Assembly (NCBI RefSeq): GCF_016901015.1
Contig: NZ_JAFEUP010000002.1
Span: 372,001-436,000, forward strand
Source of the DNA: Zestomonas insulae
GTDB lineage: Bacteria; Pseudomonadota; Gammaproteobacteria; Pseudomonadales; Pseudomonadaceae
DNA length: 64,000 nt
Direction of reading: 5' to 3'
Part shown: positions 44,072 through 56,468 of the stretch, piece by piece
Position numbering within the stretch: position 1 is the first letter of the stretch
Layout: each line of letters begins with the position of its first letter
The notes under the pieces: model-generated
Databases searched by the model: none
What the model saw: only the letters and a program-made list of their open reading frames with translations
Told to the model about the DNA's origin: nothing
Made by a program: the position numbers and the translations under genes

Positions 44072-44980
44072 ATGCAACTACCTGACCTCAACCTGCTGGT
44101 CGCGCTGGACATCCTCCTCGACGAGGGCAGTGTGGTCGGCGCCGCGCGGCGCATGCACCTCAGCCCGCCGGCGATGAGCCGCACGCTGACGCGCATCCGC
44201 GAGGCGGTCGGCGACCCGATCCTGGTGCGCGCCGGCCGTGGCCTGGTGCCCACGCCGCGGGCGCTGGAGCTGCGCGAGCAGGTGCGCGGGGTGGTCGAGC
44301 AGGCCACCGGGTTCTTCCGCTCGGCGGAGGTCGACCTGGCCAGCCTCGAGCGGCAGTTCCACGTGCGCACCAACGACATCTTCATGGTCTGCTACGGCGG
44401 TCGCCTGTTCGAGCGCGTGCACCAGCAGGCGCCCGGGGTGGTGCTGCGCTTCGTCCCAGAAATCGACGGCGATGACGACGCGCTGCGCGCCGGGCGCATC
44501 GACCTGATCGTCGGCGCGTCCACCCGGCAGACCGCCGAGCTCAAGACCCAGGGCCTGTTCGAGAGCCGCTTCGTCGGCCTGGCCCGCGAAGGCCACCCGA
44601 TCTTCGACGCGCCGATCACTCCCGCGCACTTCGCCGCCTTCGACCAGATCAGCGTGTCGCGGCGCGGCCTGGCGCGCGGGCCGATCGACCAGGCGTTGGC
44701 CGAGCTCGGCCTGGAGCGGCGCGTGGTGATGATCTCGCCGAGTTTCTTCCCGGCGGTGCTGGCGCTGCGCAACTCCGACCTGATCCTGCCGATGCCCGAC
44801 CTGGTGGCGAGCACCTGTCAGAGCCTCGGCCTGCCGCTGCGCGCCTTCGACATCCCGCTGCCGCTCGATACCGTGGTGGTGCGCCAGTCCTGGCACCCGC
44901 GCTTCGACAACGATTTCGCCCACCGCTGGCTGCGTGGGTTGATCAAGCAGTGCTGCCTGGAGGGCCTGCCGCTCGATTGA
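44072..44980 (+). CDS. LysR family transcriptional regulator (NahR/NodD-like)
   Basis: A 302-residue LTTR. The N-terminus LPDLNLLVALDILLDEGSVVGAARRMHLSPPAMSRTLTRIRE is the HTH of the NahR/LinR/NodD subgroup, followed by a binding domain with FHVRTNDIFMV. ATG 44072 is the conserved start; the preceding 18 codons would run through the palindrome. It sits between the amidohydrolase and the efflux pair and probably controls one or both. Confidence 0.88.
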   Translation: MQLPDLNLLVALDILLDEGSVVGAARRMHLSPPAMSRTLTRIREAVGDPILVRAGRGLVPTPRALELREQVRGVVEQATGFFRSAEVDLASLERQFHVRTNDIFMVCYGGRLFERVHQQAPGVVLRFVPEIDGDDDALRAGRIDLIVGASTRQTAELKTQGLFESRFVGLAREGHPIFDAPITPAHFAAFDQISVSRRGLARGPIDQALAELGLERRVVMISPSFFPAVLALRNSDLILPMPDLVASTCQSLGLPLRAFDIPLPLDTVVVRQSWHPRFDNDFAHRWLRGLIKQCCLEGLPLD

Positions 44981-45143
44981 GCGGTTCGCTCGGCAGCGTT
45001 TGGCTAGTGCGTTTCGTGCACTCATTAATTAAGAACATTGCAATTCTCGGCATTGCCGGTGGGCCATAGACTTCGCCTAGTCCCGCACTCCGGAAACCGT
45101 CCATGTTGCCCCTGTCACCGTCCGCGTCGCGGGCCTCCCACCG

Positions 45144-46673
45144 ATGAGCAGCGCCGCGCTCACCCTGCCAGCCGCACCGGCCGCGGCAACGGCGCGCCCG
45201 CTTGCCGCGCCGTTCGGCCTGCGCATCGTGGTCGGCTTGCTCGGCGTGCTGCTCGCGGTGCTGGTGGCCGGTTTCAACGAGAGCGTCACCAAGGTCGCGC
45301 TGGCTGACATCCGTGGCGCGATGGGCATCGGCCACGACGAAGGCACCTGGCTACTGGCGCTCTACGCGGCGCCCTCGGTGTGCGCGATGGCCTTCGCGCC
45401 GTGGTTCTCGGTGACCTTTTCGCTGCGCCGTTTCACCCTCTGCGCCATCGCCGCGTTCCTGCTGCTTGGACTGCTCTGTCCGCTGGCGCCTAACCTCGCC
45501 AGCCTGATGCTCCTGCGCGCCCTGCAGGGCCTGGCCGGCGGGGCGCTGCCGCCGATGCTGATGACTGTGGCGCTGCGCTTTCTGCCCGCCAACATCAAGC
45601 TCTACGGCCTGGCTAGCTACGCGCTGACCGCCACCTTCGGACCGAGCCTGGGCACGCCGCTGGCGGCGTTCTGGGTGGAGTTCGTCGGCTGGCACTGGGC
45701 GTTCTGGCAGATCCTGCCACTCTGCCTGCTGGCCATGGCCGCGGTGGCCTGGGGCCTGCCGCAGGACCCGCTGCGCCTCGAGCGCTTCCGCCAATTCAAC
45801 TGGCGCGGCTTGCTGCTCGGCTTTCCGGCCATCTCCATGCTGGTCATCGGGCTGATCCAGGGCGAGCGGCTGGCCTGGTTCGACTCGCCGTTGATCGGTG
45901 TGCTGCTCGGCGGCGGCAGCCTGCTGCTCGGCCTGTTCCTGCTCAACGAGTGGACCCATCCGCTGCCGTTCTTCAACCTGCGCCTGCTCAAGCTGCGCAA
46001 CCTCAGCTTCGCGCTGTTTGCCCTCGGCGGCGTGCTGTTCATCCTCCTCGCGGCGGGGCAGATCCCGGCCAGTTACCTGGCTCAGGTGCAGGCCTACCGG
46101 CCGCTGCAGACCGCGCCGCTGATGCTGGTGGTGGCGCTGCCGCAACTCCTCGCGCTGCCGCTGGTGGCGGCGCTGTGCAACCTGCGCTGGGTCGACTGCC
46201 GCTGGGTGCTGGCCTGTGGTTTCGCCATGCTGGCGACCGCCTGCTGGCTCGGCGCGCACCTCACCTCCGCCTGGGTTCGCGAGGACTTCCTGGTCGTCCA
46301 GTTGTTGCAGATCTTCGGTCAGCCGATGGCCGTGTTGCCGTTGCTGATGCTCTCCACTGGCAGCATCGCGCCGGCGGACGGGCCGTTCGCCTCGGCCTGG
46401 TTCAACACCGTCAAGGGCTTCGCCGCGGTGCTTGCCGGCGGCGTGCTGGATGCGCTGAGCACCGCGCGCCTGCATTTCCACTCGAGCATGTTGGTCGACC
46501 GCCTCGGCAACAACCCGCTGCTCGACGGTGCGGGCCTCACCGCGCGCCTGCACCGACAAGCGTTGGTGCTGACCTCCGCCGACCTCTACCTGTACATGGC
46601 CGTGCTTGCGGTCGTGCTGATCCTGCCCATTGCCTTCGTGCCCACGCGGATCTTTCCGCCGCGCGCGGCCTGA
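45144..46673 (+). CDS. MFS efflux transporter, DHA2/EmrB type
   Basis: A 509-residue inner-membrane protein with about 14 hydrophobic segments. Motif-like parts include LVAGFNESVTKVALADIRGAMGIGHDEGTWLLALY in the first helices and LRALQGLAGGALPPMLMTVALRF, the EmrB-type helix 4-5 region. It would export a drug or solvent using the proton gradient with the HlyD-like partner encoded 20 bases downstream. No outer-membrane factor gene adjoins, so a TolC-like protein from elsewhere would complete the pump. Confidence 0.88.
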   Translation: MSSAALTLPAAPAAATARPLAAPFGLRIVVGLLGVLLAVLVAGFNESVTKVALADIRGAMGIGHDEGTWLLALYAAPSVCAMAFAPWFSVTFSLRRFTLCAIAAFLLLGLLCPLAPNLASLMLLRALQGLAGGALPPMLMTVALRFLPANIKLYGLASYALTATFGPSLGTPLAAFWVEFVGWHWAFWQILPLCLLAMAAVAWGLPQDPLRLERFRQFNWRGLLLGFPAISMLVIGLIQGERLAWFDSPLIGVLLGGGSLLLGLFLLNEWTHPLPFFNLRLLKLRNLSFALFALGGVLFILLAAGQIPASYLAQVQAYRPLQTAPLMLVVALPQLLALPLVAALCNLRWVDCRWVLACGFAMLATACWLGAHLTSAWVREDFLVVQLLQIFGQPMAVLPLLMLSTGSIAPADGPFASAWFNTVKGFAAVLAGGVLDALSTARLHFHSSMLVDRLGNNPLLDGAGLTARLHRQALVLTSADLYLYMAVLAVVLILPIAFVPTRIFPPRAA

Positions 46674-46693
46674 CCCCCACGGAGACTGCTGCC

Positions 46694-47752
46694 ATGAGTG
46701 ACAGCCACGCCCACAAACCAATCGTCTTCACCGCCCTGGCGCTGTTCATCGCGCTGGCCGCCTGGGGTGCCTGGCACCTGCTGCGCGACGCCACCGCGCA
46801 AAGCACCAACGACGCCTTCGTCAGCGCCGACTTCACCCTGGTCGCGCCGAAGGTTTCCGGCTTCCTCAGCGAGGTGCTGGTCGAGGACAACCAGCGGGTC
46901 CAGGCCGGCCAGCTGCTCGCGCGCATCGATGACCGCGACTACCGCGCCGCGGTCGACGGCGCCCGTGCCGAGGTGGCCAGCGCCGAGGCGCAACTGGCCA
47001 ACGTGCAGGCCACCCTCGAACGCCAGCAGGCGCTGATCACCCAGGCCGGCGCCTCGGTGCAGGCCAATCGCGCCGAGGTGCAGTTCGCCGAGCACGAGCT
47101 GCAGCGTTATCGCCAGCTGGTCGACCGCGGCGCCGGTACGGTACAGAACGCCCAGCAGGCGCAGAGCCGCTTCGACAGCGCGCGGGCACGCGAGACCGAG
47201 CAGGGCGCCGGCCTGGTCGCGGTGCGCAAGCAGACCGACGTGCTGGTCGCCCAGCGCAATGCCGCCGAGGCTGCCCTGCAGCGCGCCAAGGCCAGTCTGG
47301 CGCGCGTCGAACTGGACCTTTCGCACACCGAATTGCATGCGCCGATGGACGGCATGGTCGGCCGCCGCGCGCTGCGCACCGGCGCCTATGTCAAACCCGG
47401 TGACGTGCTGCTCGCCGTGGTGCCGCTGGAGCGCGCCTATGTGGTGGCCAACTTCCAGGAAACCCAGTTGACCCACGTGCGCCCCGGCCAGCCGGTGCAG
47501 GTCGGCGTCGACACCTTCCCCGGTGAAGTGCTGCGCGGCCACGTCGAGAGCATCGCCCCGGCCACTGGCGTGACGTTCGCCGCGGTCGCCCCGGACAACG
47601 CCACCGGCAACTTCACCAAGGTGGTGCAGCGCATCCCGGTGAAGATCGTCCTCGACGCCGGTCAGCCGCTGGTCGGCCACCTGCGCGTCGGCATGTCGGT
47701 GGACGCCAGCATCGACACGCGCATCGAACCGCAGGCCACCGCGGCGAACTGA
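46694..47752 (+). CDS. HlyD/EmrA family membrane fusion protein
   Basis: A 352-residue periplasmic adaptor anchored by one N-terminal transmembrane helix (VFTALALFIALAAWGAWHLL). The first lipoyl-like half FVSADFTLVAPKVSGFLSEVLVEDNQRVQAGQLLARID is followed by an alpha-helical hairpin and the second half LSHTELHAPMDGMVGRRALRTGAYVKPGD. ATG 46694 is used; the frame upstream overlaps the MFS gene antiphase and is not coding. It pairs with the MFS protein as an EmrAB-like pump. Confidence 0.9.
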   Translation: MSDSHAHKPIVFTALALFIALAAWGAWHLLRDATAQSTNDAFVSADFTLVAPKVSGFLSEVLVEDNQRVQAGQLLARIDDRDYRAAVDGARAEVASAEAQLANVQATLERQQALITQAGASVQANRAEVQFAEHELQRYRQLVDRGAGTVQNAQQAQSRFDSARARETEQGAGLVAVRKQTDVLVAQRNAAEAALQRAKASLARVELDLSHTELHAPMDGMVGRRALRTGAYVKPGDVLLAVVPLERAYVVANFQETQLTHVRPGQPVQVGVDTFPGEVLRGHVESIAPATGVTFAAVAPDNATGNFTKVVQRIPVKIVLDAGQPLVGHLRVGMSVDASIDTRIEPQATAAN

Positions 47753-47846
47753 ACGGCCGGTTCACGCCGTTTCGCCGGCGAAAGCCGTGGTCGGCATCGC
47801 CCGGCGCGCCTACCATAACGGCATCGCCGACCCTGCCGTGATCGCC

Positions 47847-48314
47847 ATGACCGAACCGACCGCCACCGACATCGCCCGCGCCGAGGCGCTGACCCGCTAC
47901 CTGCACGACAACATCCCGCTGACCACCGCGATGGCCATCCGCGTGGTGCCCAGCGTGCTCGGCGAACTGCGCCTGAGCGCGCCGCACGCGCCGAATCGCA
48001 ACCCGCACAACACGGTGTTCGGCGGCAGCCTGGCGACCCTGGCCATCGCCGCCGGCTGGACCCTGCTGTTCGATGCGCTGCAGCGCGAAGGCCTGGACGC
48101 CGCGCTGGTGATCCAGCACTTCGACTGCAACTACCGTGCCCCGGCGGCGGCCGAGTTCTACGCCGACACCCGGCTGCCCGAGGACTGGCCGGCGTTTCTC
48201 GAGCAGTTGCGCAACCGCGGCCGCGCGCGCCTCAACCTGCCGGTGCAGTTGAGCTGCGCGGAGCAGCCGGTGCTCACCGCCCACGCGCGCTACGTCGCTA
48301 TCCTCGAAGGCTGA
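47847..48314 (+). CDS. YiiD_C-type thioesterase
   Basis: A 155-residue hot-dog-fold protein matching the YiiD C-terminal thioesterase family: LTRYLHDNIPLTTAMAIRV, APHAPNRNPHNTVFGGSLATLAIAAGW with the helix-facing Asn-x-x-Gly-Gly, and a C-terminal IQHFDCNYRAPA strand. In E. coli the domain is fused to an acetyltransferase; here it stands alone as in many pseudomonads. ATG 47847 is preferred to a longer frame. The thioester substrate is unknown. Confidence 0.85.
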   Translation: MTEPTATDIARAEALTRYLHDNIPLTTAMAIRVVPSVLGELRLSAPHAPNRNPHNTVFGGSLATLAIAAGWTLLFDALQREGLDAALVIQHFDCNYRAPAAAEFYADTRLPEDWPAFLEQLRNRGRARLNLPVQLSCAEQPVLTAHARYVAILEG

Positions 48315-48380
48315 GCGCGGCCCGCGCGGCGGCCAAATCTGCGACAATCGCGGCCTTTCCCGAATGCCCGCGCCTGCCCG

Positions 48381-51300
48381 ATGACCGATATCGCCTCCCT
48401 CGATTCCCTGCTGAAAAACCTCGACCGTGCGCTGATCGCCGACCGTCATCGCCTGCGTCGCCAACTGCACGAGCTGCACAAGCACTCGGCGCAGCCGGAC
48501 GAGGCGAAGCTGGCGCAGTGGCTGGAGCGCTTCCAGGCCTCGTGCGCCAAGGTCGAGGCGCGCCGGCAGAGCGTGCCGCCGATGCGCTACGACGATGCCC
48601 TGCCGATCGCCGCCAAGCGCGATGAGATCAAGGCCGCGCTGCAGAAGCATCAGGTGCTGGTGATTGCCGGCGAGACCGGCTCGGGCAAGACCACCCAGTT
48701 GCCGAAGATCTGCCTGGAGCTCGGCCGCGGCCAGCACGGCCTGATCGGCCACACCCAGCCGCGTCGCCTGGCGGCGCGCAGCGTCGCCACGCGGGTCGCC
48801 GAGGAGATCGGCACGCCGCTCGGTGAGCTGGTCGGCTATCAGGTGCGCTTCGAGGACCAGAGCAAGGACAGCACGCTGATCAAGCTGATGACCGACGGCA
48901 TCCTGCTCGCCGAGACCCAGCACGACCGCTTCCTCGAGAAGTACGACACGATCATCGTCGACGAGGCCCACGAGCGTTCGCTGAACATCGACTTCCTGCT
49001 CGGCTACCTGAAGACCCTGCTGCCACGGCGTCCGGACCTGAAGGTGATCATCACCTCGGCGACCATCGATCTGGAGCGCTTTTCCACGCATTTCGCTGGA
49101 GCGCCAATCGTCGAAGTATCCGGTCGCACCTACCCGGTCGACACCTGGTATCGCCCGCTGGCCGCCGAGGTGGACGAGGAGGGCGAGCGCCTGCTCGACG
49201 ACCTCACCGTCGACCAGGGCATTCTCGCCGCGCTGGATGAGATCGCGGCGTTCGAGCGCAGCGAGGGCAAGCGCCCCGGCGATGTGCTGGTGTTCCTGCC
49301 CGGCGAGCGGGAGATTCGCGACGCCGCCGAAGTGCTGCGCAAGGCCAACCTGAAATTCACCGAGGTGCTGCCGCTGTACGCACGGCTGACCCCGGCCGAG
49401 CAGCAGAAGATTTTCGCGCCGATGGCCGGGCGCAAGATCGTCCTCGCCACCAACGTCGCCGAGACCTCGCTGACCGTGCCCGGCATCCGCTACGTGATCG
49501 ACAGCGGCACCGCGCGGATCAGCCGCTACAGCTACCGCGCCAAGGTCCAGCGGCTGCCCATCGAGGCGGTCTCGCAGGCCAGCGCCAACCAGCGCAAGGG
49601 CCGTTGCGGACGGGTCGAGCCGGGTATCTGCGTGCGCCTGTACAGCGAGGAGGATTTCCTCGGTCGTCCGGAGTTCACCGACCCGGAAATTCTCCGCACC
49701 AACCTCGCCGCGGTGATCCTGCAGATGCTCCATCTGCGCCTCGGCGAGATCGGCGATTTTCCGTTCATCGAGCCGCCGGATGGCAAGGCGATCAGCGACG
49801 GGTTCACCCTGTTGCAGGAGCTCTCGGCGGTCAACCGCGAGAGCCAGCTGACGCCGATTGGCCGCCAGCTGGCGCGCCTGCCGATCGACCCGCGTCTCGG
49901 TCGCATGGTTCTCGAGGCGGCCAAGCTCGGCAGCCTCGACGAGGTGCTGATCGTCGCCAGCGCGCTGTCCGTGCAGGATCCGCGCGAACGGCCGATGGAG
50001 CGCCAGCAGGCCGCCGACCAGGCGCACGCGCAGTGGAAGGATGTCGACTCGGACTTTGCCGCGCTGATCAACCTGTGGCGCGGCTTCGAGGAGAAACGCC
50101 AGGAGCTGGGCAGCAACCCGCTGCGCAACTGGTGCAAGAAGAACTTCCTCAACTACCTGCGCCTGCGCGAATGGCGCGACGCGCACCGCCAGCTGGTGCT
50201 GATTGCCCGCGAGCTGCAGCTGTCGGGCGGCAGGAAGGCGGATGGCAGCGGCCATCCCCGCGACAAGGGCGACCGCTCCGCGAAGCCAGGCCAGACGGTC
50301 CAGGCCGCGCAGCAGGCCAAGCCGACCACCGACACCAAGGTCAACGTCATCGTCCGCGAGCAGGCCGAGGCCAGCGAGGCCGCGCAGCGTGCCAAGAGCT
50401 ATGTCGCGGTGCACAAGGCGATCCTCAGCGGCTTGCTCAGCCAGATCGGCCAGAAGACCGAAGACGGCGACTACCTCGGCGCCCGCCAGCGGCGCTTCTG
50501 GCTGCACCCGTCCAGCGTGATCGGCCGCAAGCGCCCACAGTGGGTGATGGCCGCCGAGCTGGTGGAGACCACCAAGCTGTTCGCGCGGATGGTCGCCAAG
50601 ATCGAGCCGGACTGGCTGGAGCCGCTGGCCGAGCACCTGGTCAAGCGCAACTACCTGGAACCGCACTGGGAGAAGAAGCGCGGCCAGGTGGTGGCCTTCG
50701 AGCAGGTCACCCTGTACGGGCTGATCGTGGTCGGCCGCCGCGCCGTGCATTACGGTCCGCAGGACCCGGTGGTGGCGCGCGAACTGTTTATCCGCGAGGG
50801 CCTGGTGCGTGGCGAGATCAACAGCCGCGCCAAGTGCCTGAGCGCCAACCGCCAGCTGCTCGAGCGCCTCGACGAGCTGGAAGCCAAGGCGCGCCGCCGC
50901 GACATCCTCGCCGACGAGGAAACCCTGTTCGCCATCTACGACGCGCGCCTGCCGGCGGACATCTACCAGACCGCCAGCTTCGAGAGCTGGTACAAGCGCG
51001 AGGGCGAGCAGCAGCCGCAGCTGCTGATCATGCGCGAGGAAGACGTCCTCGCCCGCGACGCCAAGGAAGTCACCGCCGCGCAGTACCCGGACAGCCTGCG
51101 CCTCGGCGAGCTGCAACTGCCGCTGAGCTACCACTTCGAGCCCAACCACCCGCGCGACGGCGTGACCATGCGCGTGCCGGCGCCGCTGCTGCCGCAATTG
51201 CCGGCCGAGCGCCTGCAGTGGCTGGTGCCCGGCCTGCTGGAAGCCAAGTGCGTGGCGCTGGTGCGCAACCTGCCCAAGGCGCTGCGCAAGAACTTCGTGC

Positions 51301-52451
51301 CGGTGCCGGACTTCGTCGGCGCCGCGCTGGCCAAGATCACCTTCGGCGAGGGCGCGCTGAGCGAGGCACTGGGCCGCGAGCTGCAGCGCATGACCGGCGC
51401 ACGGGTGGCGGAGGAGGCCTGGGCCGAGGCCGAAGTGCAGCTGGAAAACCACCTGAAGATGAACCTTGAAGTGGTCGACGCGCGCGGCAAGTTCCTTGGC
51501 GAAGGCCGCGACCTCGCCGAGCTCACCGCACGCTTCAACGAGGCCAGCCAGGCTGCCTTGGCGATTCCGCAGCAGGCCAAGGAACAGAAAGCGGTGGAAG
51601 CCAAGGGCTTCGCCCAGGTCGCCGAGAAGACCCAGCAGAAGATCGCCGGACTCTCCATGACCGTGTTCCCGGCGCTGGTGGAGGAGGGCGGAGTGGTCAA
51701 GGAGGGGCGCTTCCCGACCCAGGCCGAAGCCGACTTCCAGCACCGCCGCGCGCTGCAGCGCCTGTTGCTGCAACAGCTCGGCGAACAGGCCAAGTTCCTG
51801 CGCGGCAAGCTGCCGGGGCTCACCGAGCTCGGCCTGCTGTACCGCGACCTGGGCCGCGTCGAGGCGCTGGTCGAGGACATCCTCCTCGCCAGCCTGGACA
51901 GCTGCATCCTCGACGGCGTCGCGCCGCTGCCACGCGACGGCGCTGCGCTGGCGACCCTCGCCGAACAGAAGCGCGGCGACTGGACCGCCCACGCCGAGCG
52001 CCTGGCCAAGCTGGTGCTGGACATCCTCAAGCTTGCCCACGGCCTGCAGAAGCGCTTCAAGGGCAAGATCGACCTGGCCCAGGCCATGGCGCTCAACGAC
52101 ATCAAGCAGCAGCTCGCCAACCTGGTCTATCCGGGCTTCGTCCGGGAAACCCCCGGCGAGTGGCTGAAGGAAGTGCCGCGCTACCTGAAGGCCATCGACC
52201 AGCGCCTCGACAAGGTCGGCGCCCAGCTGCAGCGCGACCGCGTGTGGACCGGCGAACTCACCGGCTATTGGGAGCAGTACAAGGCGCGCGCCGCCAAGCA
52301 TGCCCAGGAGGGCAAGCGCGCCGCGGAGCTGGTGCTGTATCGCTGGATGCTCGAGGAATACCGCGTATCGCTGTTCGCCCAGCAACTGGGCACCAAGCTG
52401 GCGGTGTCGGACAAGCGGATGAGCAAGCAGTGGAGCAGCGTCGAGGCCTGA
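48381..52451 (+). CDS. hrpA: ATP-dependent RNA helicase HrpA
   Basis: A 1356-residue DEAH-box helicase close to the usual ~1300 residues of HrpA. Walker A GETGSGKTTQ is at about residue 97, DEAH box VDEAHERS near 193, SAT motif ITSATIDLERF, motif V ATNVAETSLTVPGI and motif VI QRKGRCGR. HA2, OB-fold and the long DUF3418 C-terminal region follow. HrpA rescues stalled ribosomes or remodels RNA in other bacteria. It begins 67 bases after the thioesterase gene. Confidence 0.95.
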   Translation: MTDIASLDSLLKNLDRALIADRHRLRRQLHELHKHSAQPDEAKLAQWLERFQASCAKVEARRQSVPPMRYDDALPIAAKRDEIKAALQKHQVLVIAGETGSGKTTQLPKICLELGRGQHGLIGHTQPRRLAARSVATRVAEEIGTPLGELVGYQVRFEDQSKDSTLIKLMTDGILLAETQHDRFLEKYDTIIVDEAHERSLNIDFLLGYLKTLLPRRPDLKVIITSATIDLERFSTHFAGAPIVEVSGRTYPVDTWYRPLAAEVDEEGERLLDDLTVDQGILAALDEIAAFERSEGKRPGDVLVFLPGEREIRDAAEVLRKANLKFTEVLPLYARLTPAEQQKIFAPMAGRKIVLATNVAETSLTVPGIRYVIDSGTARISRYSYRAKVQRLPIEAVSQASANQRKGRCGRVEPGICVRLYSEEDFLGRPEFTDPEILRTNLAAVILQMLHLRLGEIGDFPFIEPPDGKAISDGFTLLQELSAVNRESQLTPIGRQLARLPIDPRLGRMVLEAAKLGSLDEVLIVASALSVQDPRERPMERQQAADQAHAQWKDVDSDFAALINLWRGFEEKRQELGSNPLRNWCKKNFLNYLRLREWRDAHRQLVLIARELQLSGGRKADGSGHPRDKGDRSAKPGQTVQAAQQAKPTTDTKVNVIVREQAEASEAAQRAKSYVAVHKAILSGLLSQIGQKTEDGDYLGARQRRFWLHPSSVIGRKRPQWVMAAELVETTKLFARMVAKIEPDWLEPLAEHLVKRNYLEPHWEKKRGQVVAFEQVTLYGLIVVGRRAVHYGPQDPVVARELFIREGLVRGEINSRAKCLSANRQLLERLDELEAKARRRDILADEETLFAIYDARLPADIYQTASFESWYKREGEQQPQLLIMREEDVLARDAKEVTAAQYPDSLRLGELQLPLSYHFEPNHPRDGVTMRVPAPLLPQLPAERLQWLVPGLLEAKCVALVRNLPKALRKNFVPVPDFVGAALAKITFGEGALSEALGRELQRMTGARVAEEAWAEAEVQLENHLKMNLEVVDARGKFLGEGRDLAELTARFNEASQAALAIPQQAKEQKAVEAKGFAQVAEKTQQKIAGLSMTVFPALVEEGGVVKEGRFPTQAEADFQHRRALQRLLLQQLGEQAKFLRGKLPGLTELGLLYRDLGRVEALVEDILLASLDSCILDGVAPLPRDGAALATLAEQKRGDWTAHAERLAKLVLDILKLAHGLQKRFKGKIDLAQAMALNDIKQQLANLVYPGFVRETPGEWLKEVPRYLKAIDQRLDKVGAQLQRDRVWTGELTGYWEQYKARAAKHAQEGKRAAELVLYRWMLEEYRVSLFAQQLGTKLAVSDKRMSKQWSSVEA

Positions 52452-52478
52452 CGCTGTAGCTGCGGCGCGCTGGCGTGC

Positions 52479-52940
52479 TTACTCCGCCGACTTCGTCGAG
52501 CGGATGAGGTTGTTGCGCAGCGCGACGATGGCCTTCTGCATCTGCCCAAACTCCTCCGGCGCCAGGCCTGTGGCGTCGGCGAGGCTCAGCTCCGGATGGC
52601 CTTCGCGTAGCTGCCGACCACTCTTGGTCAGGTTGATGCGCACCTGACGCTCGTCCGCCGGGTCGCGCTGGCGTTCCAGATAACCCATCGCCTCGAGCTT
52701 CTTGAGGATCGGCGTGAGGGTGTTCGATTCGAGAAACAGCTTTTCGCCCAGGCTGCCCACGGTCTGGTTGTCCGTCTCCCACAGCGCCACGATGGTGATG
52801 AACTGCGTGTAGGTCAGGCCGAGCCGCTCAAGCATCGGCTTGTAGGCCTTGCCGAAGGCGAGGTTCGCGGAATAGACCGCAAAACACAGGAAGTCGGCGA
52901 GCTTGAGAGGCTCGGGTGCGTCCTTGTCGGTGGCTTTCAC
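52479..52940 (-). CDS. ohrR: MarR-family organic peroxide sensor OhrR
   Basis: A 153-residue winged-helix repressor. The redox-sensing Cys is at ~19 in DFLCFAVYSANLAFGKAY, with the two Tyr that normally hydrogen-bond it (AVYSA and LTYTQF). The wing region is LEAMGYLERQRDPADERQVRINLT. I chose GTG 52940 because TAGGAG lies just before it; no ATG start gives the family N-terminus. The gene lies 178 bases downstream of ohr on the same strand and has an operator-like dyad of its own. Confidence 0.9.
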   Translation of the reverse strand: MKATDKDAPEPLKLADFLCFAVYSANLAFGKAYKPMLERLGLTYTQFITIVALWETDNQTVGSLGEKLFLESNTLTPILKKLEAMGYLERQRDPADERQVRINLTKSGRQLREGHPELSLADATGLAPEEFGQMQKAIVALRNNLIRSTKSAE

Positions 52941-52978
52941 GGGCTGGCTCCTAGCGATGGCAAAGCGGGGAATATACC

Positions 52979-52988
52979 TCGCATGCGA
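52979..52988. promoter_or_regulatory. Candidate OhrR operator before ohrR
   Basis: TCGCATGCGA, a perfect palindrome 39 bases before the ohrR start, identical to the core of the site before ohr at 53629-53638. Confidence 0.6.
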
Positions 52989-53118
52989 TTGTGTCGGAAT
53001 GCTGCGGCCTGCGCGACGGCGCCCCACCGCGGTTTTCACACCGGGATGGGGCGGGCGCTTGCGAAAGTGGCCACGAGACCGCTGCGACGGCGAGCGTCGC
53101 ACCGGCCGCGCGGGTCGA

Positions 53119-53574
53119 TCACGCGGTGAGGACGTTCAGTGCCACCTCGATGTTGCCGCGGGTGGCTTTCGAGTAGGGGCAGATTTCATCGGCGGCGTGG
53201 GCCAGGTTGGTCGCTACGTCATGGGTCAGGCCCGGTGCGCGCAGCGTAAGGCGCGCCTGGAGGAAATAGGCCGAGCCGGTCTGGCCCAGGTCAACTTCGA
53301 TGTCCACCGCCAGATCGGCCGGCAGGGTCAGCTTCATCTGCTTGGCCACCAGGCCGACGGCGGCGATGTAGCAGGCCGACCAGGCGCCGGCGAACAGTTG
53401 CTCCGCAGTCGGGTGCGGCTGGACGGCGGAGAACACATGCAGTGGCTCGGCACCCAGGGAGGGCGAGGAGAGCTGGATGTCCAGGCTGCCGTCGTGGCCA
53501 CGGGCGGTGATGCCGGCGCTGCTGGCGGTGGTGTGGGTTTTGCCGGTTACCAGGACTTTTTCGATCTTGCTCAT
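53119..53574 (-). CDS. ohr: Organic hydroperoxide resistance peroxidase Ohr
   Basis: A 151-residue OsmC-superfamily thiol peroxidase. The two catalytic Cys are present: C68 in LFAGAWSACYIAAVG and C132 in ADEICPYSKATRGN. It reduces organic hydroperoxides using lipoylated proteins as donors. ATG 53574 (MSKIEKVLVTGKTHTTA) is the family start, though the protein is slightly longer than the usual ~142 residues. It lies upstream of its sensor OhrR. Confidence 0.94.
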   Translation of the reverse strand: MSKIEKVLVTGKTHTTASSAGITARGHDGSLDIQLSSPSLGAEPLHVFSAVQPHPTAEQLFAGAWSACYIAAVGLVAKQMKLTLPADLAVDIEVDLGQTGSAYFLQARLTLRAPGLTHDVATNLAHAADEICPYSKATRGNIEVALNVLTA

Positions 53575-53613
53575 GGGACGAATTCTCACAGTGGGGTAGG
53601 TCATATCTTGTGT

Positions 53614-53638
53614 TCGCATACGACTAGATCGCATGCGA
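53614..53638. promoter_or_regulatory. Tandem candidate OhrR operators before ohr
   Basis: TCGCATACGA at 53614-53623 and TCGCATGCGA at 53629-53638, 15 bases start to start, lying 40-64 bases upstream of ohr. The perfect copy recurs before ohrR. Confidence 0.65.
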
Positions 53639-56219
<2,581 letters not shown>

Positions 56220-56247
56220 AGCCCTCCGCAATCAGTCGCTAGCCTGT

Positions 56248-56284
56248 ACCTGACCCGGGCGATCCGGGTCAGGTCTTTTCTTTT
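56248..56284 (+). terminator. Rho-independent terminator after katG
   Basis: ACCTGACCCGG/CCGGGTCAGGT, an 11-bp perfect stem with 5-base loop, followed by a T-rich tail interrupted by C. Confidence 0.9.
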
Positions 56285-56468
56285 CAGCGGTTTGCGCTTG
56301 CCGCCATCTTCTCGGGCGCAAGGTCTCGGACAATACCGAAGCTAACCCTGGCGCTTCCGCACTTTCACTATCCTTACTAGCCGCCAACGGGCAGATTCGC
56401 CTGTCCCGTTTTGGCCAGTGGCGCTATGGTGGCGACCTTTTTATCGCCCACTCGCGAGACCTCGCCGC

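Noticed and set aside
47613..52385. Very long open frame (1590 codons) on the minus strand opposite hrpA
   Set aside because: GC-rich third-position bias on the + strand gene leaves the antisense frame open; its translation is Leu/Gln/Val/Ala-rich without any domain, while hrpA shows all helicase motifs.
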